Positions 24,283 through 32,617 of a stretch of DNA of 64,000 bases are shown piece after piece (the stretch's first letter is position 1; each line of letters begins with the position of its first letter). The notes below the pieces were generated by a model that saw only the letters and a program-made list of their open reading frames with translations, made no database searches and was not told the DNA's origin. The translations under genes and the position numbers were made by a program. Source of the stretch: Pseudomonas chlororaphis subsp. aurantiaca (GTDB lineage: Bacteria; Pseudomonadota; Gammaproteobacteria; Pseudomonadales; Pseudomonadaceae); NCBI RefSeq assembly GCF_013466605.1, contig NZ_CP059162.1, forward strand, positions 5,456,001 to 5,520,000. Reading direction: 5' to 3'.

Positions 24283-25656
24283 ATGCCTAATTTCAAGCCT
24301 CTCAAAGACAGCGCTGTCTTTCACCCTACCGCCAGCCAGAAAGCCATGACCCTGCTCAGCGCCTTCGGCCTGGCCACTTGCGCCCAGGCCGCGCCGGCCT
24401 TCGACAGCGAGTCCCCCTGGATGCTCGGCGACTGGAATGGCAACCGTACCGAGCTGGCGAAAAAAGGCTACGACTTCAAGATCGACTTCGTCGGCGAAAT
24501 GGGCGCCAACCTGCATGGCGGTTACGACCATGACCGCACCGCACGCTTCAGCGACCAGTTCGCCTTCGGCAGCCACCTGGACCTGGGCAAGATCCTCGGC
24601 TGGAACGATGCCGAGTTCCAACTGACCATCACCAAGCGCGACGGTGACAACATCAGCAACGACCGCATCAACGATCCGCGGGTCGGCGGCTTCACCTCGG
24701 CCCAGGAAGTCTGGGGCCGCGGCCAGACCTGGCGCCTGACGCAGATGTGGTACCAGCAGAAATTCTTCGACCAGAAGCTCGATATCAAGGTCGGCCGGTT
24801 CGGCCAGGGCGAAGACTTCAATAGCTTCCCCTGCGACTTCCAGAACCTGGCGTTCTGTGGCTCCCAGGTCGGCAACTGGGCTGGCAGCGTCTGGTACAAC
24901 TGGCCGGTCAGCCAATGGGCGCTGCGAGTCAAATATCACCTGACCCCTGAGCTCTACGCGCAGATCGGCGCCTATGAGCAGAACCCGTCCAACCTCGAGC
25001 GCGGCAACGGCTTCAAGCTCAGCGGCAGCGGCACCCAGGGCACCCTGCTGCCGGTGGAGCTGGTGTGGACGCCAAAGCTCAACGGCCTGCCGGGTGAATA
25101 CCGCGCCGGTTACTACTACAGCAGCGCCAAGGCCAGCGACGTGTACAAGGACAGCAACGGCCAGCCGACGGCCTTGAGCGGCGAGGCCTATCGCAGCAGT
25201 TCGAGCAAGCACGGCCTGTGGCTGGGCGCGCAACAGCAAATCACCAGCCTGGCCAGCGACCACTCTCGCGGTTTGAGCCTGTTCGCCAACGCGACCCTGC
25301 ACGACAAGAAGACCAACGCTATCGATAACTACGTCCAGGCCGGTCTGGTCTACAAGGGCCTGTTCGATGCGCGCGCCAAGGACGACATCGGCTTCGCCAT
25401 GGCCCGGGTCCACGTCAACCCGGCCTACCGCAAGAACGCCGAAGCGACCAACCAGGCCAACCTCATCCAGGACTACGACAACCCGGCCTACCTGCCGCCC
25501 CAGGACACCGAATACAGCGCCGAGCTGTACTACGGCGTGCACCTCACCAACTGGCTGACCGTGCGCCCGAACCTGCAATACATCCGCCACCCGGGTGGCG
25601 TGGACAAGGTCGACGACGCGCTGATCGGCGGGATCAAGATCCAGAGTTCGTTCTGA
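24283..25656 (+). CDS. oprB: Carbohydrate-selective porin OprB
   Basis: A 457-residue outer-membrane porin that lets glucose and other sugars into the periplasm. It has a long N-terminus with a signal region ending near GLATCAQAAPAFDS. The mature start SPWMLGDWNGNRTELAKKGY is the typical OprB motif. The chain is rich in aromatic-flanked beta strands and ends with Phe (KIQSSF). The gcd glucose dehydrogenase follows 130 nt downstream. The pairing implies that glucose entering through OprB is oxidised to gluconate in the periplasm. Control by the glucose regulators is plausible but not visible here. Confidence 0.92.
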   Translation: MPNFKPLKDSAVFHPTASQKAMTLLSAFGLATCAQAAPAFDSESPWMLGDWNGNRTELAKKGYDFKIDFVGEMGANLHGGYDHDRTARFSDQFAFGSHLDLGKILGWNDAEFQLTITKRDGDNISNDRINDPRVGGFTSAQEVWGRGQTWRLTQMWYQQKFFDQKLDIKVGRFGQGEDFNSFPCDFQNLAFCGSQVGNWAGSVWYNWPVSQWALRVKYHLTPELYAQIGAYEQNPSNLERGNGFKLSGSGTQGTLLPVELVWTPKLNGLPGEYRAGYYYSSAKASDVYKDSNGQPTALSGEAYRSSSSKHGLWLGAQQQITSLASDHSRGLSLFANATLHDKKTNAIDNYVQAGLVYKGLFDARAKDDIGFAMARVHVNPAYRKNAEATNQANLIQDYDNPAYLPPQDTEYSAELYYGVHLTNWLTVRPNLQYIRHPGGVDKVDDALIGGIKIQSSF

Positions 25657-25785
25657 TAAGCCCTGGGGCTCACCCAATCTGAATAAAACTGTTTTTCCCA
25701 AACACTGCTGAACCATGCCCGCGCCTGATCGTCATCTACAGTGAACAAGCGCGGGACTACCTTAAACGTCACGGAGAACCACACT

Positions 25786-28206
25786 ATGAGCACTGATGGT
25801 GCTTCAAGTCCGAGCCGCCTGCTGCCGAGCCTGCTCGGTATCTTGCTGCTGCTAATGGGCCTGGCCATGCTGGCCGGGGGGATCAAGCTGAGCATGCTCG
25901 GCGGCTCGCTGTACTACCTGTTGGCCGGTATCGGCCTGATCGTCAGCGGCGTGCTGCTGCTGGCGGGGCGTAGTTCCGCGCTGCTCGTCTACGGGGTGGT
26001 GCTGTTCGCCAGTTCCGTCTGGGCACTGTGGGAAGTCGGCCTGGACTGGTGGCAACTGGTACCACGCCTGTCGCTGTTCTTTGCCCTGGGTGTGGTTCTG
26101 CTGCTGCCATGGTTCCGTCGTCCGCTGCTGCGCAACGGCCCGGCGCCGCTGGGTACCGCGGTACTGGGCGTGGCCGTGGTCCTGGCCGGCGGTGCCGCGA
26201 TCAACAGCCAGTTCACCAACCCGGGCGAGATCTCGGGCGAACTGGGCCGTGAAAGCGCCGACACCACCAGCGCCGCGCCGACCATGCCCGAAGGCGACTG
26301 GCAGGCGTATGGCCGTACCGAGTTCGGCGACCGCTACTCGCCGCTGACCCAGATCACTCCGGCCAACATCGGCAAGCTGCAGGAAGCCTGGCGCATCCGC
26401 ACCGGCGACATGCCGACCGCCAAGGACCCGGTGGAAATCACCAACCAGAACACCCCGCTGAAGGTCAACGGCATGCTCTATGCCTGCACCGCCCACAGCC
26501 AGGTGCTGGCGCTGGACCCGGACACCGGCAAGGAAATCTGGCGTTTCGACCCGAAAATCCAGGGTCCGAACGGCGATGACTTCCGTGGCTGGGCGCACAT
26601 GACCTGCCGCGGCGTGTCGTACTACGACGAAGCCAGCTTCAACAAGTCCGACGCCATCAGCACCCCGGCCAGCCTCTCGGCCGCCGGCCAGGCCATCGCC
26701 GCCAGCTGCCCGCGTCGCCTGTTCCTGCCGACCGCCGACGCACGCCTGATCGCGATCAACGCCGACACCGGCAAGGTCTGCGAAGACTTCGGCAACAAAG
26801 GCGCGGTGGACCTGAAGGCCGGTATCGGCCCGTTCACTCCAGGCGGCTACTACTCGACGTCGCCAGCCGCCATCACCCGTAACCTGGTGATCATCGGCGG
26901 CCACGTGACCGACAACGAGTCGACCAACGAGCCGTCCGGCGTGATCCGCGCCTTCGACGTGCACGACGGTCACCTGGTGTGGAACTGGGACGCCGGCAAC
27001 CCCGACGTAACCACTCCGCTGCCGGAAGGCCAGACCTACACCCGCAACTCGCCAAACATGTGGTCCCTGGCCAGCGTCGACGAGAAACTGGGCCTGGTCT
27101 ACCTGCCGCTGGGCAACCAGATGCCTGACCAGTGGGGAGGCAACCGCACCGCGGGCGCCGAGAAATTCAGCGCCGGCACCGTGGCCCTGGACATCGACAC
27201 CGGCAAGCTGCGCTGGAACTACCAGTTCACCCACCATGACCTGTGGGACATGGACGTGGGCAGCCAGCCGACCCTGGTGGACATGAAGACCGCGGAGGGC
27301 ATCAAGCCGGCGCTGATCCAGCCGACCAAGCAAGGCAGCCTGTACGTGCTGGACCGCCGCGACGGCACCCCGATCGTGCCGATCCAGGAAGTACCGGCGC
27401 CGGCCGGTGCGGTCGAAGGCGACCACACCGCGCCAACCCAGGCCCGTTCGGACCTGAACCTGCTGCCACCGCCGCTGGAAGAAAAAGGCATGTGGGGCGC
27501 CACGCCGTTCGACCAGATGCTGTGCCGCATCCAGTTCAAGGAACTGCGCTACGAAGGCCAGTACACCCCGCCATCGATCCAGGGCAGCCTGGTCTACCCG
27601 GGTAACGTCGGTGTGTTCAACTGGGGCAGCGTGTCGATCGACCCGGTCCGTCACCTGCTGTTCACCAGCCCGAACTACATGGCCTTCGTTTCCAAGCTGG
27701 TGCCGCGCGCCGAAGTCGCCGCCGACAGCAAGCGCGAAAGCGAAACCTCCGGTGTGCAACCCAACACCGGCGCGCCTTACGCGGTGATCATGCATCCGTT
27801 CATGTCGCCGTTCGGAGTACCTTGCCAGGCCCCGGCCTGGGGCTACGTGGCCGGTATCGACCTGACCACCAACAAAGTGGTGTGGAAGCACAAGAACGGC
27901 ACCAGCCGCGACAGCTCGCCAGTACCGATCGGCCTGCCCATCGGCGTGCCGAGCATGGGCGGCTCGATGGTCACCGCCGGCGGCGTGGGCTTCCTCAGCG
28001 GTACCCTGGACCAGTACATCCGCGGTTATGACGTGAACAACGGCAAGGAACTGTGGAAATCCCGCCTGCCAGCGGGCGGCCAGGCCACGCCGATGAGCTA
28101 CACCGGCAAGGATGGCAAGCAGTACGTGCTGGTGGTCGTGGGTGGCCACGGCTCGCTGGGCACCAAAATGGGCGACTACATCATCGCCTACAAACTGTCG
28201 GAATAA
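25786..28206 (+). CDS. gcd: PQQ-dependent quinoprotein glucose dehydrogenase
   Basis: An 806-residue inner-membrane enzyme that oxidises glucose to gluconolactone in the periplasm and passes electrons to ubiquinone. Five N-terminal membrane helices (about residues 10-145) are followed by an eight-bladed PQQ propeller. Motifs are GDWQAYGRTEFGDRYSPLTQ, the tryptophan-docking repeats (ALDPDTGKEIWRFD), and TGHNDLWD-type FTHHDLWDMDVGSQP. The ATG at 25786 has GGAG 8 nt upstream; the open frame extends to 25741 without an RBS. PQQ synthesis genes are not in the window. A terminator follows at 28226. Confidence 0.95.
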   Translation: MSTDGASSPSRLLPSLLGILLLLMGLAMLAGGIKLSMLGGSLYYLLAGIGLIVSGVLLLAGRSSALLVYGVVLFASSVWALWEVGLDWWQLVPRLSLFFALGVVLLLPWFRRPLLRNGPAPLGTAVLGVAVVLAGGAAINSQFTNPGEISGELGRESADTTSAAPTMPEGDWQAYGRTEFGDRYSPLTQITPANIGKLQEAWRIRTGDMPTAKDPVEITNQNTPLKVNGMLYACTAHSQVLALDPDTGKEIWRFDPKIQGPNGDDFRGWAHMTCRGVSYYDEASFNKSDAISTPASLSAAGQAIAASCPRRLFLPTADARLIAINADTGKVCEDFGNKGAVDLKAGIGPFTPGGYYSTSPAAITRNLVIIGGHVTDNESTNEPSGVIRAFDVHDGHLVWNWDAGNPDVTTPLPEGQTYTRNSPNMWSLASVDEKLGLVYLPLGNQMPDQWGGNRTAGAEKFSAGTVALDIDTGKLRWNYQFTHHDLWDMDVGSQPTLVDMKTAEGIKPALIQPTKQGSLYVLDRRDGTPIVPIQEVPAPAGAVEGDHTAPTQARSDLNLLPPPLEEKGMWGATPFDQMLCRIQFKELRYEGQYTPPSIQGSLVYPGNVGVFNWGSVSIDPVRHLLFTSPNYMAFVSKLVPRAEVAADSKRESETSGVQPNTGAPYAVIMHPFMSPFGVPCQAPAWGYVAGIDLTTNKVVWKHKNGTSRDSSPVPIGLPIGVPSMGGSMVTAGGVGFLSGTLDQYIRGYDVNNGKELWKSRLPAGGQATPMSYTGKDGKQYVLVVVGGHGSLGTKMGDYIIAYKLSE

Positions 28207-28225
28207 GCGTTACCGGCGGTGAATG

Positions 28226-28260
28226 AAAAGGCGGCTACCTGCGGGTAGCCGCCTTTTTTT
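28226..28260 (+). terminator. Intrinsic terminator of gcd
   Basis: A 14-bp stem AAGGCGGCTACC / GGGTAGCCGCCTT (with flanking A/T) is followed by seven T residues, about 20 nt after the gcd stop. Confidence 0.92.
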
Positions 28261-28320
28261 GTGGGTGGCGTTTGGGGAGTCTCTTCGGCCTTTCATTTTT
28301 GTGTTGCCTGGCCTGACGTC

Positions 28321-28404
28321 ATCGCGAGCAAGCTTCGCTCCTACAGAAGCAGGATCGCTGCGTTCCCGCTGTGCGCTTCTGTAGGAGCGAGGCTTGCCCG
28401 CGAT
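28321..28404. repeat. Inverted REP pair (class B)
   Basis: ATCGCGAGCAAGCTTCGCTC at 28321 onward is mirrored by GAGCGAGGCTTGCCCGCGAT ending at 28404, with CCTACAG/CTGTAGG completing the arms. Same class as 19340, 35046 and 38257. Confidence 0.87.
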
Positions 28405-28449
28405 AAGGTCCACCCAACCACCATAAGGCTCCCGGACGATACCGACTCG

Positions 28450-28596
28450 TGTAGCCGCTGCCGAGCCTGCGAGGCTGCGATCGGCCGCAAAGCGGACGCC
28501 AAACCAGACAACGCGGTGTATCAGGCCGACGGGGGATACCGCCCTTGCGTCTGCTACGCAGACGATCGCAGCCTCGCAGGCTCGGCAGCGGCTACA
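28450..28596. repeat. Long inverted REP pair (class A)
   Basis: TGTAGCCGCTGCCGAGCCTG at 28450 onward matches the reverse complement ending at 28596 over about 34 bp. The body enclosed carries its own smaller repeats (CGTCTGCTACGCAGACG). It is the longest arm seen among the REP pairs here. Confidence 0.87.
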
Positions 28597-28706
28597 GGGC
28601 CAATGTCGATCCGAGATTGGTGTGGCAGTGGCTACAGCGAAAATTCCTACAACACGCGTCGACTCCCATCACCTTGTCCCGCCGGGCCCCGGACTCTATG
28701 GTTTGG

Positions 28707-28928
28707 CCTGTCACTGCAAACTCAGTGACAGGGTGTGGAAGCCCTTATATCGTTAGGCGCGCAAAGCAACGTGAGTCAGGCGTTTTTTCGCCTGCACTTT
28801 ATGGCGGCTGTGCGTGGGGCACTCTCGAGTGCGCCGGGTGCCTAACGTCCCGGTCTTCCACACCTGCGTACAGCCGCCACCTGATTACGTGGAAGTGATT
28901 TCTGGCGACTCCGACTCATACGTTAGGA
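28707..28928 (+). ncRNA. Candidate structured RNA / bistable cis-regulatory leader with pseudoknot
   Basis: Perfect helices can be drawn by eye. P1: 28707-28716/28723-28732 (10 bp). P2: 28733-28741/28855-28863 (9 bp). P3: 28751-28758/28840-28847 (8 bp). P4: 28777-28782/28789-28794 with a T6 loop. P5: 28819-28823/28828-28832. P6: 28802-28811/28870-28879 (10 bp), which crosses P2 and P3 and so forms a pseudoknot. The 5' strands of P2 and P3 recur downstream: GTGGAAG at 28889-28895 and CGTTAGG at 28921-28927. The shared middle strands can therefore pair either upstream or downstream, and downstream pairing covers the AGGA before the ATG at 28937. No known RNA class is recognised. Confidence 0.65.
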
Positions 28929-28936
28929 ACAGACCA

Positions 28937-29257
28937 ATGAAAAAACTCACTCCCGATCCACCCGCGATCTTCGACGACACCAAACCCCACCGCTACATGG
29001 CCCTCACCAGCAACGACTGCACCATCCCCGCCTTGCTGATCGACACCGAGGCCCCCCTGGATGTGCTGCACGAAGCCGCCGCTCACCGCATCCGCGCCGC
29101 GATCCAGTTGCTGGAAAACATCGCCAGCGACGCCAACCTGCACAGCAACCCGGCGCTGCTCCAGGATTTCGCCCAACTCTGCGTCATCCCCCTGCGCGAT
29201 GGCTGCGACCTGCTGGACGTACTCGGCCGGCGCCTGCAGGAACAACTGCTGACCTGA
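28937..29257 (+). CDS. Small DUF3077/DUF6124-like protein behind structured leader
   Basis: A 106-residue soluble protein beginning MKKLTPDPPAIFDD. The pattern resembles the small Pseudomonas proteins annotated DUF3077 or DUF6124: a proline-rich start, then the helical LDVLHEAAAHRIRAAIQLLENIA. No function is known and no catalytic motif is visible. AGGA at 28925-28928 precedes the ATG by 8 nt and lies at the end of the structured leader, which may gate translation. The longer ORF from 28814 would read through that leader and is not favoured. It has no operon partner. Confidence 0.72.
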   Translation: MKKLTPDPPAIFDDTKPHRYMALTSNDCTIPALLIDTEAPLDVLHEAAAHRIRAAIQLLENIASDANLHSNPALLQDFAQLCVIPLRDGCDLLDVLGRRLQEQLLT

Positions 29258-29474
29258 ACCCCGATCCGGGGCCGACGACGCCAGCCGGCCCTGCGCCGAC
29301 GCCGCCCTCAACCCGGTCATTGCATAGGGACATTAGCCCATCTGTGCTAATCGACCCTCCCCCACCCCGGCGATATAGTGCCGACCACTCACTCGCTCTT
29401 CTCAACACCGCCGCTGCGCGGTGTCGGGGTCGGCTGCGCCGTAGAAAACACAACAATGCCAAGGAAGAATCACC

Positions 29475-29768
29475 ATGAACCCCCACCCCACTGCTCGTCC
29501 CCTCGCCCTGCTCAGCATCCTGGCTCTCGCCCTGGGCGGTTGCGCCATTGCAAAACCCAGCAACGACGACCTCAAGAACCGCGCCCAGACCACCCTCGGC
29601 AAGCCCGTGACCACGGTCTCCAATGTGCGTAGCGACGCGTCCCAGACCTACTTCACCGCCAGCACCAGCAACGGCGAATACAATTGCGTATTGCCCAGTG
29701 GCGGCATGGTCGCCTTCGCCTCCATGGGCGGCGTCGTAGCGCTCCCCGCGGAGTGCACCAAGCAGTAA
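29475..29768 (+). CDS. Small lipoprotein of unknown function
   Basis: A 97-residue protein with a clear lipoprotein signal: PLALLSILALALGGC, lipobox LGGC with Cys23. The mature part is about 74 residues and includes NRAQTTLGKPVTTVSNVRSD and SNGEYNCVLPSGGMV. It has two cysteines that could pair (in YNCVL and AECTK). AAGGAAGAATCACC precedes the ATG, a good Shine-Dalgarno arrangement. I do not recognise the family. It probably sits in the outer membrane, facing the periplasm. Transcribed alone; convergent with the EAL gene. Confidence 0.75.
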   Translation: MNPHPTARPLALLSILALALGGCAIAKPSNDDLKNRAQTTLGKPVTTVSNVRSDASQTYFTASTSNGEYNCVLPSGGMVAFASMGGVVALPAECTKQ

Positions 29769-29870
29769 GCCGCGGCCCATCGTCGATGGTTCATGGCGAC
29801 AGACTTCAGACCGTGAAACAGGTCCTGCGGATACTTGGCCGCAGCGCCCGGAGCGGCCACGCAGCGCTGC

Positions 29871-32213
29871 TCAGCTGGAAATCCGCGACTTCAACAGCCA
29901 GGTCTCGAAGGCCGCGGCGCTGAGCGGCCGGCTGATCAGGTAGCCCTGGGCCGTGTCGCAGTGCCAGCGCTCCAGCAGGCGCAGGCTGCGCTCCTGCTCC
30001 ACCCCTTCGGCCACCACCTTGAGCCCCAGGTTGTGGCTCATCTCGATGGTGGAACGCACGATCACCGCGTCGCCGCTGGTTTCGTCGAGGTTGCGGATAA
30101 ACGACTGGTCGATCTTCAACTCCTGCACCGGCAGCCGCTGCAATTGCGCCAGCGACGAATAGCCGGTGCCGAAGTCGTCCACCGACAGGCTGATGCCGCA
30201 GTCGCGCAGGCTCTGCAACACCTCCAGCGCCTGCTCCGGGTGGCGCATGATGGCGCTTTCGGTGATCTCGAAAATCAACTGCTCGGCAGACAATCGATAA
30301 CGCTGCAGCAACACGCTCACCCGCGCCGCCAGGTCGTGGCCATGCAGATCGTCCGCCGAGATGTTCAGCGACAACTGCAGATGCAACCCGCGCATGTTCC
30401 ATTCGGCCAGTTGCCGCATGCCCTCCTCGATCACCCACAGGGTCAGGCTGTTCATGCTGCCGGTGCGCTCGGCCAGGGGGATGAACTCCGCCGGCGAGAC
30501 CATGCCGAACTCCGGATGCTGCCAGCGCAGCAAGGCTTCGGCCTGATGCACATGGCCATGGCGCAGGTCGAGCTTGGGCTGGTACAGCAAGAACAGCTCG
30601 CCTTCCGCCGCGGCCCGGCGCAGGTCGCGGATCAGCCCGATCTGGCGCTGATGGGCCAGGTCGCGGTCCTGCTGGTAGATCTGCAGGTAACCGGGCTGGG
30701 CGGCCGCGTCGTGACGGGCGATGGCGGCGCGGCTGATCAGCTCTTCCGCAGATTGCCCGTCGGAGGGGTAGACCGCCACGCCGATGCACACCTGGCGCTG
30801 CACTTCATCGCCATGGATGGTCTGCGGCCGGCTCAATAACGCGTGGAGACGATCAGCCATGGCCACCGCGCCATCGATCTCGGTGTTTTCCAGCAGCAAC
30901 AGGAACTCATTGGCGGTGATGCGCGCGGCGGTGTCCCCGGTGGACACCGTCTCCGACAGCCGCCGGCTGACTTCGCGCATCATCTGCTCCACCCCTTCCG
31001 GGCCCAGGCCTTCGTTGATCGCCTGATAGTCCTCGATGCCCAGGTACAGCAGCACCACCTTGCGCCCGGAGCTGATGGCATTGCTCAAGCGCTCCATGGC
31101 CAGCGCCCGGTTGGGCAGGCCGGTCAAGGGATCGTGCAGGGCGTTGTGGGCCAGTTGCAGCTCGCGGCTGGCAATCCCGCTCTGCATGGCGTTGATCGCC
31201 TCGGCCAGCAAGCCGAACTCGTCGGTGCGCTTGAGCACCACCGGCACCTGGTAGTTGCCGGCGCCGATGCGTTGGGCGGCGTCGGCCAGCACATTCAACG
31301 GCCGCGACACCCGCCGCGCCATGAACAAGGCCCCGGCCAGCGACACCACCAGCGCCGCCAGGGCAATCGCCAGGAACTCCCGGTCCAGCGGCGCGAAAGC
31401 CTGCAAGGCGTGATCCAGCGGGCTTTGCAGCAACGCCAGAACCTGGGGGTCGTCGGGATCGTCGGTGTTGGCCAGTTGCAAGGCCTGATTGAGGAAGCGC
31501 TTGCCGTGGGCATCGCTCAACTGGGGTCGCGCGCGCCAGGACGAGCTGCGCAGGGTGGTGATGATGGTCGCCCAGAAAATATCCGGCTGAGTGCTGAACA
31601 GCTCCCCGGCGCGCCCGTCCTGCAGGGTGAGGAAAGACACTTCCAGGTTGCTCATGGAGCGCAGTTCGCTGGCGAACAGGTCGTCCATGCGAAACGCCAT
31701 GACCACCCGGTTCATGTGCATCGGCGTCAGCACCTGCCCCTGGACCAGCAGATAAGGCTGGCCCTTGAGCGCGACGATCAACATGCTTTTGTTCTGCCGC
31801 AGGGCCGTGCGCAGCGCGCGGTCGTAGGGGAAATGCTCGTGCTCGGCGATCGCCCCCAGGGTGCTGGCGATCACCGCGCCTTCGGCGCCGAGCACGAACA
31901 GCTCGCTGCCACGGGTGCCGGTGCCGTGCTGGCGCAGCGCCTTGAGAATCTGCTGCGAGTCGCCGCTGATCACCGCCTGGCGAAACTGCGCATCCACCAC
32001 CAGCCAGTCCACGCCATAACGCAAGCGCCGGCCGCGCAGTTCGAGCAGGCGTTCGAAGACCCGGGTGCCGGTTTGCAGCTGCACTTGCGCCTGGTTTTCC
32101 ACCGCATGGTTGGTCGCGGCCTTGACGGCGAAGTACACCACCCCGATCACGATCAACAGCAACAACGCCAATACCCCGGTGATCCTTACCTGGAACGTAT
32201 GGCGCCACTTCAT
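29871..32213 (-). CDS. Membrane c-di-GMP phosphodiesterase with degenerate GGDEF and intact EAL domain
   Basis: 780 residues. A membrane helix at about 10-32, a periplasmic sensor domain of about 240 residues, a second helix near 280-300, and a HAMP-like linker (RRVSRPLNVLADAAQRIGAG) come first. A GGDEF domain then starts at DPLTGLPNRALAMERL. Its signature is degenerate: ARITANEFLLLLE occupies the GGDEF position, so cyclase activity is unlikely. The EAL domain is complete: QAEALLRWQHPE, NISADDL, FEITESAIM, DDFGTGYSSL, KIDQSFI, VAEGVE. It should hydrolyse c-di-GMP in response to a periplasmic signal, favouring motility over biofilm. No cotranscribed gene is seen. Confidence 0.9.
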   Translation of the reverse strand: MKWRHTFQVRITGVLALLLLIVIGVVYFAVKAATNHAVENQAQVQLQTGTRVFERLLELRGRRLRYGVDWLVVDAQFRQAVISGDSQQILKALRQHGTGTRGSELFVLGAEGAVIASTLGAIAEHEHFPYDRALRTALRQNKSMLIVALKGQPYLLVQGQVLTPMHMNRVVMAFRMDDLFASELRSMSNLEVSFLTLQDGRAGELFSTQPDIFWATIITTLRSSSWRARPQLSDAHGKRFLNQALQLANTDDPDDPQVLALLQSPLDHALQAFAPLDREFLAIALAALVVSLAGALFMARRVSRPLNVLADAAQRIGAGNYQVPVVLKRTDEFGLLAEAINAMQSGIASRELQLAHNALHDPLTGLPNRALAMERLSNAISSGRKVVLLYLGIEDYQAINEGLGPEGVEQMMREVSRRLSETVSTGDTAARITANEFLLLLENTEIDGAVAMADRLHALLSRPQTIHGDEVQRQVCIGVAVYPSDGQSAEELISRAAIARHDAAAQPGYLQIYQQDRDLAHQRQIGLIRDLRRAAAEGELFLLYQPKLDLRHGHVHQAEALLRWQHPEFGMVSPAEFIPLAERTGSMNSLTLWVIEEGMRQLAEWNMRGLHLQLSLNISADDLHGHDLAARVSVLLQRYRLSAEQLIFEITESAIMRHPEQALEVLQSLRDCGISLSVDDFGTGYSSLAQLQRLPVQELKIDQSFIRNLDETSGDAVIVRSTIEMSHNLGLKVVAEGVEQERSLRLLERWHCDTAQGYLISRPLSAAAFETWLLKSRISS

Positions 32214-32617
32214 GAGCCGGTTCTCGTCGCCGCGACCTCACTGTTGTCGACTCTGCACACCCACGGCGACACCCGCCGCTCCCCGCTGAAAAGTCCCTTG
32301 ATCATTACGCGTCCCTCTGGGCAGCTAAAGATGCGTCAAATAAATGCCATTTCCCTGACAGCATTTAATCGGTCCAGATTAGACCGCCAAGACAAGAAGA
32401 TCACGCAATAAAATCAGGGGGTTTACAATGTCATTTTTTTGTCGCCGCCAATTTACCAGCGTTCCTGCGCAGAAATGACAGCCTCGCCATCGCCGTTTTG
32501 GAGGATCCACCGCGTCCCGGCGACAAGGACTGAAATAATTGATCCGGCCCGCGCACCATTGAAACCGCTCGTCACCTGCCCCATCTAACCTGGCATACCC
32601 CATTGCGCAGGTGCCCC
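32214..32617. other. Divergent region between EAL gene and asrA
   Basis: 404 nt with no ORF. It holds the sigma32-type promoter of asrA (32559-32587, listed separately). The 32310-32460 part is AT-richer and presumably contains the EAL gene promoter. No other motif recognised. Confidence 0.5.
32559..32587 (+). promoter_or_regulatory. Sigma32 (heat-shock) promoter of asrA
   Basis: TTGAAA (32559-32564), a 14-nt spacer and CCCCATCTA (32579-32587) match the heat-shock consensus TTGAAA-N13/14-CCCCATNT closely, 31 bp before the ATG. Heat-shock control of this Lon-type protease is known for the P. aeruginosa homologue. Confidence 0.8.

Larger units (their letters stand above)
28207..28936. other. 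730-nt gene-free region: terminator, two REP pairs, structured RNA leader
   Basis: From left to right it holds the gcd terminator (28226-28260), a class B REP pair (28321-28404), a class A REP pair (28450-28596), and a densely structured region (28707-28928) just before a small gene. Open frames crossing it are made of REP sequence and are not supported as genes. Confidence 0.7.

Noticed and set aside
28261..28728. 155-residue frame across the REP pairs
   Set aside because: It consists of REP sequence and runs into the P1 hairpin. No RBS and no domain.
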